From contig NC_006513.1 in assembly GCF_000025965.1 (NCBI RefSeq), positions 1,116,001 to 1,180,000 on the forward strand: a DNA stretch of 64,000 bases, written 5' to 3'. Under the pieces are notes generated by a model that searched no databases, was not told the DNA's origin, and was given only the letters and a program-made list of their open reading frames with translations. Both the position numbers and the translations under genes were made by a program. Source of the DNA: Aromatoleum aromaticum EbN1 (GTDB lineage Bacteria > Pseudomonadota > Gammaproteobacteria > Burkholderiales > Rhodocyclaceae). Shown piece after piece: positions 1-10,680 of this stretch (the stretch's first letter is position 1; every line of letters starts with the position of its first letter).

Positions 1-1
1 A

Positions 2-262
2 ACCGCAGTCACCCGCCGGGACGACGCAGGCGGTCGCGTCGCGGCGGAGGAAGCCATTTCCGTGGCCGAGGCCCTGCACCTTTACACCTGCGGCGGTGCC
101 TATGCAGCCGGAGAGGACGACGCGAAAGGCACGATCCAGGCCGGCAAGCGCGCCGATCTGGTAGTCATCGCCGGTGCCGGGGAATGGGCGACCGCCGACG
201 ACCTCGAGCGCGCGCAGGTCGTCATGACGCTGATTGACGGCAAGATCGCTTGGGCGCAATAG
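2..262 (+). CDS. Amidohydrolase family protein, C-terminal fragment
   Basis: The frame is open from the window edge to a TAG at 260-262, so only the last 86 or so residues are present. The readable part contains AEALHLYTCGGAYAAGED followed by GTIQAGKRADLVVI and ends with an IDGKIAW-type strand. This is the usual C-terminus of metal-dependent amidohydrolases of the YtcJ (amidohydrolase 3) type, where the last strand rejoins the small beta domain. The metal ligands lie outside the window, so the substrate cannot be inferred. The next gene is 168 bp downstream on the same strand and looks independently regulated. Confidence 0.7.
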   Translation, partial: TAVTRRDDAGGRVAAEEAISVAEALHLYTCGGAYAAGEDDAKGTIQAGKRADLVVIAGAGEWATADDLERAQVVMTLIDGKIAWAQ

Positions 263-366
263 CGCCGAAGCGGAATCGTTTCGGATCGGATTGCGACCGG
301 GGGAGATGTTAGCTCTTCCCGGACCCCATCGAGTAGGTGAATCTCCTCAATTTCCTCCCCTTTCTG

Positions 367-410
367 CTCATAAATGAGTAGATTATATTTATTCCCTCAT
401 TTTTTTGAGG
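367..410. promoter_or_regulatory. AT-rich control region with two palindromes before the Fic gene
   Basis: A perfect palindrome CTCATAAATGAG lies at 367-378, and a second one, CCTCA-N6-TGAGG, lies at 395-410. A related CTCAATTTCCTCC is at about 343-357. An AT-rich stretch (TATATT near 384-389) could serve as a -10. The downstream gene carries an N-terminal winged-helix-like domain, so autoregulation through these repeats is plausible. This is inference only. Confidence 0.4.
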
Positions 411-430
411 AGATAAAGGAGATCTTCTCA

Positions 431-1795
431 ATGACGCAGAAACTACAGCCGGACGCCATTCTTGAAGCGGTCAAGGCGCTTGAAGCGGAAGGCGCTCAGG
501 GTGCCTCGTCGTCCGAAATTCATGCACGAGTCGGCGCCAGCTACGCCACGGTCGGGAGGCTTCTGGACAAACTCGTTCAGGCCCATGCCCTTGTCCGGAC
601 CGGGAAAGCGCGGGCCACCCGGTATTTCCTGGCACCGGTCGAAACCGACGTAAGAGAAACGCTCCGCGTCACGGACTTCGTAACCGCGACCGTATCGCCC
701 CCTTGGTCCGACAGAGCGCGGTCATTGCTGGAAGTTCTCAACCGCCCGCTTGGGGCACGAACGCCCGTGACCTACCAGCGCCGGTTTCTCGATGATTACG
801 CTCCGAACGAATCCGCCTTGCTGCCCCGCGAACTCGCGGACGGCTTGGCACAGGAAGGCCGGATGCAGGGGCAGCAACCGGCGGGGACCTATGCCCGGAA
901 GGTCCTCGAACAGCTCCTGATCGATCTGTCCTGGTCGTCGTCCCGGCTGGAGGGCAATACCTATAGCCTGCTGGCGACGGAAGCGTTGTTCAAGAGCGGT
1001 GACCCACCGACGGATTCGGAAGGCGTGATGCTGCTCAACCACAAGCGCGCCATCGAATTTCTGGTCGACGCGGTGCCGACCTACGGTCTCAGCGATATCG
1101 TCATCCGCAACCTGCACGCGCTGCTGATGCAGGACCTGCTGGCCGATGCCGCAGGGCTGGGCGCGATCCGGACCAAAGTGGTCAATATCTCGGACACCAC
1201 TTATGTCCCCTCACAGGTGCCCCAGCTTCTTGACGAGATGCTCTCCCGGATCGTTGCCAAGGCCCAGCTCATCAAGAGTCCGGCGGAGGCCGCGTTCTTT
1301 CTGTGGGTGAACCTCGCTTACCTGCAGCCCTTTGAAGACGGCAACAAACGCACCAGCAGGCTCGCGGCGAATATCCCGCTGATGCTCTATAACTGCGCGC
1401 CGCTTGCCTTTCTCGATGTCGATCAGCAGGACTATGCGAAAGCGATGCTGGGCATCTACGAACTGATTGACGTCACGCTGGCAGCTGAACTCTTCACGTG
1501 GACGTACCGGCGGTCCATCCGCAAATACAAAGTGATCCTGGAAGCGATGGGATCGCCCGATCCCTTCAGGGTTCGCCACCGCGAACACTTGAGCGAAGCC
1601 GTGCAGCGCGTTGTGAAAAACGGCCTGCCCCTGCAGCAGGCGGTCGCGGCCCTGGGGCTACTCCCCGAGGACATCGGGCCGTTCGTCGAGGCGCTGGAAG
1701 CGGAACTCAAAACACTAACCGCGCACAACTGCGCGCGGTACCGGTTGACCATCGGGGAGGTGCAGGCCTGGATCGAACGCGGCAAGCCGATCTGA
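431..1795 (+). CDS. Winged-helix/Fic domain protein with Gln in place of the catalytic His
   Basis: Predicted 454-residue Fic-family protein; active members transfer AMP or related groups to target hydroxyls. Residues 1-75 look like a winged-helix DNA-binding domain (ASSSEIHARVGASYATVGRL). The inhibitory motif S-x-x-x-E-G is at about 170-175 (SSRLEGN), N-terminal to the Fic core as in class II Fic proteins. The core loop at 298-310 reads LQPFEDGNKRTSR, so Gln299 stands where the canonical H-P-F-x-D-G-N motif has its catalytic His. A C-terminal helical region follows. ATG 431 was chosen over an in-frame ATG at 374 because AAGGAG lies about 9 bases upstream. The neighbours are unrelated in function. 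Family confidence is high; activity is uncertain because of the His replacement. Confidence 0.85.
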   Translation: MTQKLQPDAILEAVKALEAEGAQGASSSEIHARVGASYATVGRLLDKLVQAHALVRTGKARATRYFLAPVETDVRETLRVTDFVTATVSPPWSDRARSLLEVLNRPLGARTPVTYQRRFLDDYAPNESALLPRELADGLAQEGRMQGQQPAGTYARKVLEQLLIDLSWSSSRLEGNTYSLLATEALFKSGDPPTDSEGVMLLNHKRAIEFLVDAVPTYGLSDIVIRNLHALLMQDLLADAAGLGAIRTKVVNISDTTYVPSQVPQLLDEMLSRIVAKAQLIKSPAEAAFFLWVNLAYLQPFEDGNKRTSRLAANIPLMLYNCAPLAFLDVDQQDYAKAMLGIYELIDVTLAAELFTWTYRRSIRKYKVILEAMGSPDPFRVRHREHLSEAVQRVVKNGLPLQQAVAALGLLPEDIGPFVEALEAELKTLTAHNCARYRLTIGEVQAWIERGKPI

Positions 1796-1804
1796 GCGCC
1801 CCCA

Positions 1805-1840
1805 GGAAACGGCTTTGCCGTTTCCGCCCCCCCGAGGGGG
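1805..1840. terminator. Hairpin cluster between convergent fic and bbsH
   Basis: A perfect 9-bp stem with a 3-base loop (GGAAACGGC/GCCGTTTCC, 1805-1825) is followed by a C7/G5 hairpin at 1827-1840. They sit in the gap where the Fic gene (plus) and the bbs operon (minus) converge. There is no long U-run, so this is a likely bidirectional terminator or mRNA-stabilising structure rather than a textbook one. Confidence 0.5.
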
Positions 1841-1971
1841 ACAAGAAAACTTGGGGCGGCCCGGCGTTTTCTTGAGCACTTGGGTATGGACGGACAATAG
1901 AACGATCGTGTGCCGTCCGGCGCCGCACCGCGCGGATTGCTTGCGGCCGGCAGCGACTCGCCGGCTGGTCA

Positions 1972-2742
1972 TCAGGCGCCGCGGAATTCCGGCGCGCGGC
2001 GCTCGCCAAAAGCCTTGAAACCTTCCTTGCGGTCCTCGGTATCGCGCAGCACGCCCCACAGCAGGTGCGAAAAGAGAATCCCGTGCTCGAGCGGCATGTC
2101 CTGGCCGAGCACCGCGGCCTGCTTGGCCGCCTGCACGCTCAACGGCGCCGCGCTGGCGATCTTCTCGGCGTACGATTTCGCCAGATCCGCGAGGCCGGAG
2201 GGTTCGACGACGTCGCTGACCAGGCCGTAGCGCAGTGCCTCGTCGGCCGAGATCATCTCCCCGGTCAGCAGCATCTTCATCGCCACCGCCTGCGGCATCG
2301 CGCGCGGCAGCACCTGCGTGCCGTTGAGGCCGGCGAGGCTCGCGACCTTGACTTCGGTCAGCCCGAACTTCGCGTTGGACGACGCGATCCGCAGGTCGCA
2401 TGCGAGCGCCATCTCTAGCCCGCCGCCCACCGCGTAGCCGTTGATCGCGGCGATGATCGGCTTCCACATCTTCATGTGCGGCAGGATCGGCTGGCCGTCG
2501 CGAAGATAGGTCGCGGCCATGCACTCGGTCGGCGGCGGCGCCTTCTTCATGTCCGTCCCGGTGCAGAACGCCTTCTCGCCCGCGCCGGTCAGCACGGCGA
2601 CGCGGATGTCGGGATCGGTGCGCACGCGGGCCCAGATTTCGGTCAGATCGGCGGTCGATTCCGGATCCAGCGAGTTCATCGCTTCGGGACGATTCAGGGT
2701 CACGTACGCGACGTGGTTCGATATTTCCAGCATTACCGGCAT
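1972..2742 (-). CDS. bbsH: Phenylitaconyl-CoA hydratase (enoyl-CoA hydratase family)
   Basis: Crotonase-fold protein of 256 residues, last gene of the bbs operon. In the known pathway BbsH hydrates (E)-phenylitaconyl-CoA, also called 2-benzylidenesuccinyl-CoA, to 2-(hydroxybenzyl)succinyl-CoA. Visible family signatures are an oxyanion-hole segment (GEKAFCTGTD), GYAVGGGLEMALACDL with the first catalytic Glu, and FGLTEVKV with the second. The start at 2742 (MPVMLEIS) follows a purine-rich AGGAGAAT; an internal ATG at 2733 is a possible alternative. The gene lies 35 bp downstream of bbsG in the same direction. The specific substrate is inferred from operon order and not from active-site residues alone. 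Confidence 0.85.
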   Translation of the reverse strand: MPVMLEISNHVAYVTLNRPEAMNSLDPESTADLTEIWARVRTDPDIRVAVLTGAGEKAFCTGTDMKKAPPPTECMAATYLRDGQPILPHMKMWKPIIAAINGYAVGGGLEMALACDLRIASSNAKFGLTEVKVASLAGLNGTQVLPRAMPQAVAMKMLLTGEMISADEALRYGLVSDVVEPSGLADLAKSYAEKIASAAPLSVQAAKQAAVLGQDMPLEHGILFSHLLWGVLRDTEDRKEGFKAFGERRAPEFRGA

Positions 2743-2777
2743 GCGATTCTCCTCTGCTCTTCGTGTCCGGCGCCCGT

Positions 2778-3998
2778 TCAGGCGACGACGAACGGACTGT
2801 AGGGCCTGCCGTCGGTCAGCAGCTTCTTCGCGATCGACAGGCGGTGGATTTCGGAGGCGCCCTCGACGATCCGCCAGATCCGGACCATGCGCGCGACGTA
2901 TTCGACGCCCAGCTCGCGCGACAGGCCCAGCCCGCCGTGCAGCTGGATCGCGCGGTCGGCGACGCGCGTGAGCATTTCGGTCGCCGCGACCTTCAGCGAC
3001 GACGCTTCGATGCGCAGATCCTTGTGCCCCTGGTCCGACTTCCACGCGGTGTAATAGAGCTGCAGGCGGACCTGTTCGAGCTCGATCGTCGAATCGGCGA
3101 TCCAGTTCTGCACCGTCTGTCGGTCGGCGAGCGGCTCACCGAAGGTGCGCCGCAGGTTCGCCTGGTCGATCATCATCTGGATCAGCCGCTCGGCCATGCC
3201 GGTGCAATGCGCCGCGAGTTCGATCCGCCGCACGCCGAAGCGGTTCTGCAGCGGGATGAACGCGTCGCCGACCTCGCCCAGCACCGCTTCGTCGCCGACG
3301 CGGACGTTGTCGAGGTACACCGTCCAGCTCGGCATCGCGCCGATCACCGGGATCTCGGCGCCGATGCGCACCCCCGGCGTGTCCTTGTCGAGGATGAACG
3401 CGGTGAAGCGCCGCTTGGTTGCCGCCGCCTTGTCGGTCACGGCGATGCAGATGAAGAACAGCTCGTCCTTGTCGCACTTGCTGATGAAGATCTTCGACCC
3501 GTTGATCACCCACTTGCCGTTTTCGCGCACCGCCGTCGTCGCGAGTCCGCTGATATCGGAGCCCGCGGCCGGCTCGGTCGCCATCATCGCCGAGTCGATT
3601 TCGCCCCGGCAGTAGCGGCGCACGTATTTCTCGCGCTGCGCGGGGGTGCCGCATTCGTTGAGGTAATAGAGGTTGGGCGCATCGGGCGGCAGCGTAAAGC
3701 CGTGGTGCGAGAAGCCGACCAGCGACTTCGACATTTCCTCGACGACCAGGGTCTTGGCGAACATGCCGAGCCCCTGGCCGCCGAGCTTCTCGTCGACCTC
3801 GATGCCCCAGAAGCCCATCTCCCGGGTGATATGCATCAGACGCTCGTGATCGGCGGCCGGCAGCAGCGTGTACCCGTCGGTCCACATCCGCATTTCCCGC
3901 TCCAGCAGGACCTTTTCCAGCGGCATCAGCTCGTTGGTGGTGAACCGCAAGGCCACCTCCTTGAGCATCGTCTGTTCTTCGGATAGGGAAAAATCCAT
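2778..3998 (-). CDS. bbsG: (R)-Benzylsuccinyl-CoA dehydrogenase (acyl-CoA dehydrogenase family)
   Basis: FAD-dependent acyl-CoA dehydrogenase of 406 residues, the normal family length. In the bbs pathway it oxidises (R)-2-benzylsuccinyl-CoA to (E)-phenylitaconyl-CoA and passes electrons to electron-transferring flavoprotein. Visible signatures are MATEPAAGSDISGL (flavin/substrate region), WVINGSKIFISK, and the C-terminal base loop IVEGASEIHRL with Glu379 at the catalytic position. The initiator ATG at 3998 precedes MDFSLSEEQ. It lies between a small Cys-rich gene (51-bp gap) and bbsH. Family assignment is firm; substrate is by synteny with bbs operons. Confidence 0.88.
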   Translation of the reverse strand: MDFSLSEEQTMLKEVALRFTTNELMPLEKVLLEREMRMWTDGYTLLPAADHERLMHITREMGFWGIEVDEKLGGQGLGMFAKTLVVEEMSKSLVGFSHHGFTLPPDAPNLYYLNECGTPAQREKYVRRYCRGEIDSAMMATEPAAGSDISGLATTAVRENGKWVINGSKIFISKCDKDELFFICIAVTDKAAATKRRFTAFILDKDTPGVRIGAEIPVIGAMPSWTVYLDNVRVGDEAVLGEVGDAFIPLQNRFGVRRIELAAHCTGMAERLIQMMIDQANLRRTFGEPLADRQTVQNWIADSTIELEQVRLQLYYTAWKSDQGHKDLRIEASSLKVAATEMLTRVADRAIQLHGGLGLSRELGVEYVARMVRIWRIVEGASEIHRLSIAKKLLTDGRPYSPFVVA

Positions 3999-4049
3999 TT
4001 TTCGTCTCTTGTCCTGTGTTTATCGGGCCCGCTGCACCAATTCCGGCCT

Positions 4050-4334
4050 TCAATCGGTGTCCGAGCGCATCAACGACTCGATCTTGTCCGCCAGCGCCTC
4101 GCCGCCCCCGCAGCGGCATTTCGCCGCGGCCACCCGCATGCCATCTTCGAAAACGGCCATCAGCGCCTCGCGGATCGTCGCGCCGTCGTGACAGCCGCCG
4201 ACCATCAGGCAGGCCGCATACGGGTGGTATTCGCCGGCGCCCACGGACATGCCGCATTCGGGACAGGTGTATTGCGAGAGGCCGACTGGAACGGAAGCGG
4301 TAGCTCCGGTTTGACGCAGGTCTTGCTCATGCAT
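4050..4334 (-). CDS. Small Cys-rich protein inside the bbs operon, function unknown
   Basis: Protein of 94 residues between bbsF and bbsG, co-directional, with a strong ribosome-binding site (GGAGG about 7 bases before ATG 4334). It has six cysteines: CPEC at 24-27, C42, C48 and CRC at 73-75, plus H37 and H49. This pattern would suit a small zinc or iron-sulfur site. There is no signal peptide or membrane segment. Extra small ORFs are known in bbs operons, but I cannot assign a letter with confidence. Its position between the CoA-transferase and dehydrogenase genes suggests an accessory or assembly role in the same pathway, which is only inference. Confidence 0.75.
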   Translation of the reverse strand: MHEQDLRQTGATASVPVGLSQYTCPECGMSVGAGEYHPYAACLMVGGCHDGATIREALMAVFEDGMRVAAAKCRCGGGEALADKIESLMRSDTD

Positions 4335-4414
4335 GATTCATCCTCCTTTTGGCTGGACTCGCGGCCGCCCGTCTGGCTTCATCGGCGCCCGCCCACAACA
4401 CTGGCCGGGGTCCC

Positions 4415-6893
<2,479 letters not shown>

Positions 6894-6901
6894 TCACCGC
6901 A

Positions 6902-7648
6902 TCAGCCCGCGAACAGGCTCCGCCCGCCGCACACGTACAGCACCTGGCCGGTAACGAAGCCGGTGTCGTCGTCGGCGAGGAAGAGCAGCGTGTTGGCGAT
7001 GTCGTCGGGCTCGCCGAGCTTGCCGGTGGGTTGCCGCGACAGCAGGAAATTCCGGTCCTTCTCCGGCAGCTCCTCCCACATCGGCGTGTGGATCAGCCCC
7101 GGCGCGACACAATTGACCGTGATCCCCGAGCGCCCAAGCTCGATGGCGAGCGCCCGCGTCATGCCGACGACACCAGCCTTCGCGGATGAGTACGGCGTCT
7201 GGCCGGCGCCGCCGAGCCACGCGCGGGACGCGATATTGACGATGCGCCCGTGCTTGTTCTCGACCATGTGCCCATGCACCGCCTGCGTGCAGAGGAACGT
7301 GCCCTTCAGGTTAACGTCGACGGTGATGTCCCAGTCGGCCTCGCTCAACTTGCGCAGCGCGCCCGCCCGCTCCATGCCGGCGTTATTGACGAGGATGTCG
7401 ATGCGGCCGAACGCCTCGACCGTCTGCTGCACCATGCCATCGACGGCCGCCTTGTTGCTGATGTCGGCGACCGTGCCGAGCACGCGATGCCCAAGCCGGC
7501 TGAACTCATCGACCGTCGTGCGCACCTTCTCCGCGTCGATGTCGTTGATGACGACCGCCGCCCCGCGCTCGGCGAAGCGCAGCGCCGTCTGTTTTCCCAT
7601 GCCGCTCGCCGAACCGGTGACCAGCGCGACCCTGTTCTGAATTCCCAT
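6902..7648 (-). CDS. bbsD: Short-chain dehydrogenase, active subunit of hydroxybenzylsuccinyl-CoA dehydrogenase
   Basis: SDR of 248 residues with both key motifs intact: TGSASGMG (nucleotide-binding TGxxxGxG) and NIASRAWLGG...YSSAKAG with the catalytic Ser, Tyr and Lys. In the pathway BbsCD oxidises 2-(hydroxyphenylmethyl)succinyl-CoA to (S)-2-benzoylsuccinyl-CoA with NAD+. The start at 7648 (MGIQNRVALVTG) is set by the SDR N-terminus. The frame continues open upstream but is antisense-like there. It lies 14 bp downstream of bbsC, a degenerate SDR that probably forms its heteromeric partner. Confidence 0.88.
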   Translation of the reverse strand: MGIQNRVALVTGSASGMGKQTALRFAERGAAVVINDIDAEKVRTTVDEFSRLGHRVLGTVADISNKAAVDGMVQQTVEAFGRIDILVNNAGMERAGALRKLSEADWDITVDVNLKGTFLCTQAVHGHMVENKHGRIVNIASRAWLGGAGQTPYSSAKAGVVGMTRALAIELGRSGITVNCVAPGLIHTPMWEELPEKDRNFLLSRQPTGKLGEPDDIANTLLFLADDDTGFVTGQVLYVCGGRSLFAG

Positions 7649-7662
7649 TGCCGTCTCCGTGG

Positions 7663-8415
7663 TCAAATCGACATCGAAAAGTACGCGCTCTTGCCGCCGC
7701 AGACGAAGAGCGTCTGCCCGGTGACGTACTTCGAGCTGTCGGCCGCGAGAAAGCCGACCGCGTTGGCAACGTCGGCGGGCGTACCCAGCCGCTTTACCGG
7801 AATGCTGCCGGCGAGCTTTTCCCGCTCGGCCGCGGGCGTGGCGTCGCTGTCGAGATCGCCGATGACGACCGTGCTCACCGTAACGCCGTCGCGCGCCGAT
7901 TCGAGCGCCAGCGCCCGCGTCAGTCCGAACAGGCCCGAGCGCGCGGCCGCGACGTTGGCGGTGTTGGCGAGCCCGAGATAGCGCAGGTCGCTGAGGCACA
8001 CGACGCGACCGAAGCCGCCCTTGCGCATCCCCGGCACGACTTCGCGCAGATAGTGGAACGGCGCAGCGAGCCCCGCGTCGAGCGCAGCACCGACGTCGGC
8101 GTCCGCAATCTCCTGCAGCGGCTTCGCAGCGAGCGCGGCCTCGTTATGGACCAGGATGTCGATCCGACCGTAGCGCGCCATCACCCGCGCCACCGTGTCC
8201 CGGATCTCTCCCGGTTCGACCGCATTCGTTACCATTGCGATCACCGTCACCCCCTTCTCGACCAGTCGCGACGCGAGCCTGTCGAGCCTGCCCGCGTCGG
8301 CGCCGACGAGCGCGAGTTGCACGCCGGGGCGGGCGAGCCGCAACGCGACCGCCTCGCCCACTGCATCGTCGGCATTGACGATCAACGCCACTCTTTCCTT
8401 GCCTTTCGATTCCAT
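7663..8415 (-). CDS. bbsC: SDR-fold pseudo-subunit of hydroxybenzylsuccinyl-CoA dehydrogenase
   Basis: SDR-fold protein of 250 residues that lacks both SDR hallmarks. The nucleotide-binding loop reads NADDAVGEAVA instead of TGxxxGxG, and the region that should hold YxxxK reads TANVAAARSGLFGL. It still aligns over its length with BbsD and keeps the C-terminal KYVTGQTLFVCGG. BbsC is known as the inactive partner of BbsD in toluene degraders, and this copy fits that. ATG 8415 is used; a GTG one codon earlier is possible. It lies 16 bp after bbsB. Confidence 0.87.
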   Translation of the reverse strand: MESKGKERVALIVNADDAVGEAVALRLARPGVQLALVGADAGRLDRLASRLVEKGVTVIAMVTNAVEPGEIRDTVARVMARYGRIDILVHNEAALAAKPLQEIADADVGAALDAGLAAPFHYLREVVPGMRKGGFGRVVCLSDLRYLGLANTANVAAARSGLFGLTRALALESARDGVTVSTVVIGDLDSDATPAAEREKLAGSIPVKRLGTPADVANAVGFLAADSSKYVTGQTLFVCGGKSAYFSMSI

Positions 8416-8431
8416 CACCCCACCCCCTCGG

Positions 8432-9601
8432 TTACCAGTCGCTCACCAGCATGTGCATCGTGCATGCCGCGTGTTCCGTGCCCGACAGGCCGCCGCCCGT
8501 CACGTGCGTCATCGCCACGCGCGGCACCGGATCGACCTGGTAGCCGGGGCACTGGTTGCGCATCTGCTTGACGCTGGCGGCGATCTGCGCCGCGCCCGAG
8601 GCGCCGATCGGGTGTCCGTACGACAGCATGCCTCCGCGCGGACTGACGACGCATTTGCCGCCGTGCGTTGCGTTGCCGTCGCGCAGGAACTTCAACCCTT
8701 CGCCTTTCGGGCACAGGCCGAGGCACTCGTAGTACAGCAGCTCGGCGATCGTGAAGGCGTCGTGCAGTTCGACGATATTCACGTCCTGAGGTCCGATGCC
8801 CGACTCTTCGTAGAGCTGCGCCGCCGTCTCCTCGGTGATGTCGTCGCCGGTGATGTCGCGCGGCCGGTTGTGGTACGGCCCGGAGCGCACGACCGAGCCG
8901 GCGACGAGGATCGGCTTGTCGATGCCGAGCTTCTTCACCATCCGTTCCGAGCACACGACAACCGCGCCGGCGCCGTCGGCGATGCCGCAGCACTGCTGCA
9001 GCGTCAGCGGCGAGGCAACGACGCGCGACTTGACGACCTCCTCGACCGAAATCTCGCCCTTGAACCACGCATACGGGTTGTTGGTCGCGTGGCGGCGGTT
9101 CTTCACCGTGATCATCGCCAGGTCCTCGGCCGTGGCGCCCGTTTCGTACATGTAGCGCTGCGCGCGCATCGCGTACTTGCCGGTCATTACCGCGCCATGC
9201 ACCGTCTCGATGTCCGACATCGCGGTCGCGAACGCCGTGCCCTGCGCCATGTGCAGCGTGTGGTTCTCGCAGCCGATGCCGATCGCGACGTCGGCGAGCC
9301 CCATCGCGACATCGCGCACCGCCAGGTGGATCGCCATGCCGCCCGCCGAGCAGGCGCTCTCGACGTTGATGATCGGCAGATGGCCGCACATGCCGAGGTC
9401 CTTGAGCACCGTCTGCCCGGTGACCATGCCGTTGGTGCCGTTGCCGATGTAGGCGCTCTGCACCATCGTCGGGCGGTCGATGTTCGACGCCCTCAACGCC
9501 TCGAGTGCGGCGGCCCGCCCGAGCACGTCGAAATCGACTTCATGTCGCCCGAATTTCGTCTCGCCGACGCCGGCGATATAGACTTTGCGCTGCAGTTTCA
9601 T
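8432..9601 (-). CDS. bbsB: Benzoylsuccinyl-CoA thiolase, large (thiolase-fold) subunit
   Basis: Thiolase of 389 residues, SCP2/acetyl-CoA acetyltransferase-like. Visible motifs are the nucleophilic Cys in [16 protein letters not shown], the [12 protein letters not shown] strand, and [17 protein letters not shown] with the catalytic His. The C-terminal part reads [18 protein letters not shown]. With BbsA it cleaves (S)-2-benzoylsuccinyl-CoA with CoA to benzoyl-CoA plus succinyl-CoA, the last step of the pathway, and so regenerates the CoA donor for BbsEF. It begins 6 bp after the bbsA stop codon, which suggests tight coupling. Confidence 0.9.
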   Translation of the reverse strand: MKLQRKVYIAGVGETKFGRHEVDFDVLGRAAALEALRASNIDRPTMVQSAYIGNGTNGMVTGQTVLKDLGMCGHLPIINVESACSAGGMAIHLAVRDVAMGLADVAIGIGCENHTLHMAQGTAFATAMSDIETVHGAVMTGKYAMRAQRYMYETGATAEDLAMITVKNRRHATNNPYAWFKGEISVEEVVKSRVVASPLTLQQCCGIADGAGAVVVCSERMVKKLGIDKPILVAGSVVRSGPYHNRPRDITGDDITEETAAQLYEESGIGPQDVNIVELHDAFTIAELLYYECLGLCPKGEGLKFLRDGNATHGGKCVVSPRGGMLSYGHPIGASGAAQIAASVKQMRNQCPGYQVDPVPRVAMTHVTGGGLSGTEHAACTMHMLVSDW

Positions 9602-9607
9602 TTGTCG

Positions 9608-10054
9608 TCACTCACCGGAATTTAGCTTGCGGAACTTGTAGCTGATCAGCGGCACGCCGTCGCGGTTGTCGCGCACGGGACCGACGGTCAGCTCGACGTC
9701 GTCGTCGCAGCAGAAGCTGCCCGGCTCGCCTTCCAGCTGCGCGAAGATCCGCAGATCCTCCGGCAGGTCGATATAGCCGAACGAATATGGCGTTTTCATT
9801 CCCGCTTGGCCGATGAAATTGTCGCTGAAGCTGTAGAGTTTCCCCTGCCGGCTCAGCGACACCACATCGAATTCCTCGCCCCAGCAGCTCGGGCACGGGC
9901 TCAGTTTCGGGAAATCCAGCTGTCCGCATTTCTTGCAGCGGTATCCCTTGAGATAGGGCGCGCCGCCATCGGCAGGCGCCTCGAGCAAATCCGGATGAAA
10001 GAACGTGATATCGGGCTTCTTTTCCGGTTTCTTGTTCGGCTTTTGATCTGACAT
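9608..10054 (-). CDS. bbsA: Benzoylsuccinyl-CoA thiolase, small Zn-ribbon/OB-fold (DUF35) subunit
   Basis: Protein of 148 residues, first gene of the operon. A rubredoxin-like Zn ribbon (GYRCKKCG, then CPSCWG) is followed by an OB-fold region (GKLYSFSDNFIGQAG, FGYIDLPEDLRIFAQLEGE). DUF35 partners of this kind bind thiolase subunits and complete their active site, and BbsA is the known partner of BbsB. The N-terminus is Lys-rich (KPNKKPEKKPD). ATG 10054 has GGAGG just upstream. Only about 65 bp separate it from repeat and mobile-element DNA, so little native promoter sequence remains. Confidence 0.87.
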   Translation of the reverse strand: MSDQKPNKKPEKKPDITFFHPDLLEAPADGGAPYLKGYRCKKCGQLDFPKLSPCPSCWGEEFDVVSLSRQGKLYSFSDNFIGQAGMKTPYSFGYIDLPEDLRIFAQLEGEPGSFCCDDDVELTVGPVRDNRDGVPLISYKFRKLNSGE

Positions 10055-10118
10055 GACGCCTCCGCAGCAATCGTTTCCTTGTTCGACGTGAGTTCATTAG
10101 AACGCGCCGGCCTACACG

Positions 10119-10160
10119 GCAACAATTGGTGCGAACACCTAAACGCTAGGGGGCAACCCC
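10119..10160. repeat. 42-bp direct repeat, copy 1
   Basis: This 42-bp segment (starting GCAACAATTGGTGCGAACAC) recurs in the same orientation at 21664-21705 with about three mismatches. It ends in a small palindromic GGGGGCAACCCC. The sequences on both sides differ between the copies. The two copies bracket 11.5 kb holding the IS21 element and the DUF1302/RND operon. The origin is unknown: it could be an element end, an attachment-like duplication or a dispersed repeat. Confidence 0.7.
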
Positions 10161-10169
10161 CGACGGGCA

Positions 10170-10446
10170 AGGCCGCGGAGCGAGTGGCGCCTGATCGGCC
10201 CGCGTCTGGCCGGGGTGATCGTGCTGCTGGCGCTGCGCATGCGGCTGTCGCGGGCGCGCATTCGCGAACTACTGATGGCCCTGTTCGCGCTGAGCGTGAG
10301 TACCGCCTGATCAACCAGACGATCCGTGAAGCGGGCCGCGCCAGCGCGCCGCTGGAGGAAACGCTGGTGGCGGAGATCCAGCAGGCGGCGCAGCTGCATG
10401 TGGACGAAACCCCGTGGCCTGAATCCGGCACGCTGTTGTGGCTGTG
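10170..10446 (+). pseudogene. IS66-type transposase fragment, upstream part
   Basis: In pieces of two frames this reads PRLAGVIVLLALRMRLSRA, INQTIREAGRASAPLEE and QAAQLHVDETPWPE, as in the central domain of IS66-family TnpC. One base appears to be missing near 10315 (after GTGAGTACCGCC), which shifts the frame. The start of the gene is absent. The frame ends where IS21 inserts at 10447 and resumes at 13204. No functional product is expected. Confidence 0.75.
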
Positions 10447-10680
10447 TGCGGATTCCGACCCAACGTGACCGCTGACTCCGAAATAGTGTGACCGGTGAAT
10501 CCGCGGTCGTGACCGCGGATTCCGATTTGATCGTGACCGATTTCGGCGAGTTGTCGGAATGGGCGGTCACGATGTCGGAATCAATGGTCACGATCAAATC
10601 GGAACGGGTTTGTGAGGCCAAGCGTGGCAACGTCGTTTGTCAGGCCGGCTACCCTCGCGCGCTTTGCGCGGAGACCGAGG

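Noticed and set aside
7649-7999. Longer N-terminus for bbsD
   Set aside because: The extension is antisense-like Arg-rich sequence within bbsC. The SDR fold starts at MGIQNRVALVTG.
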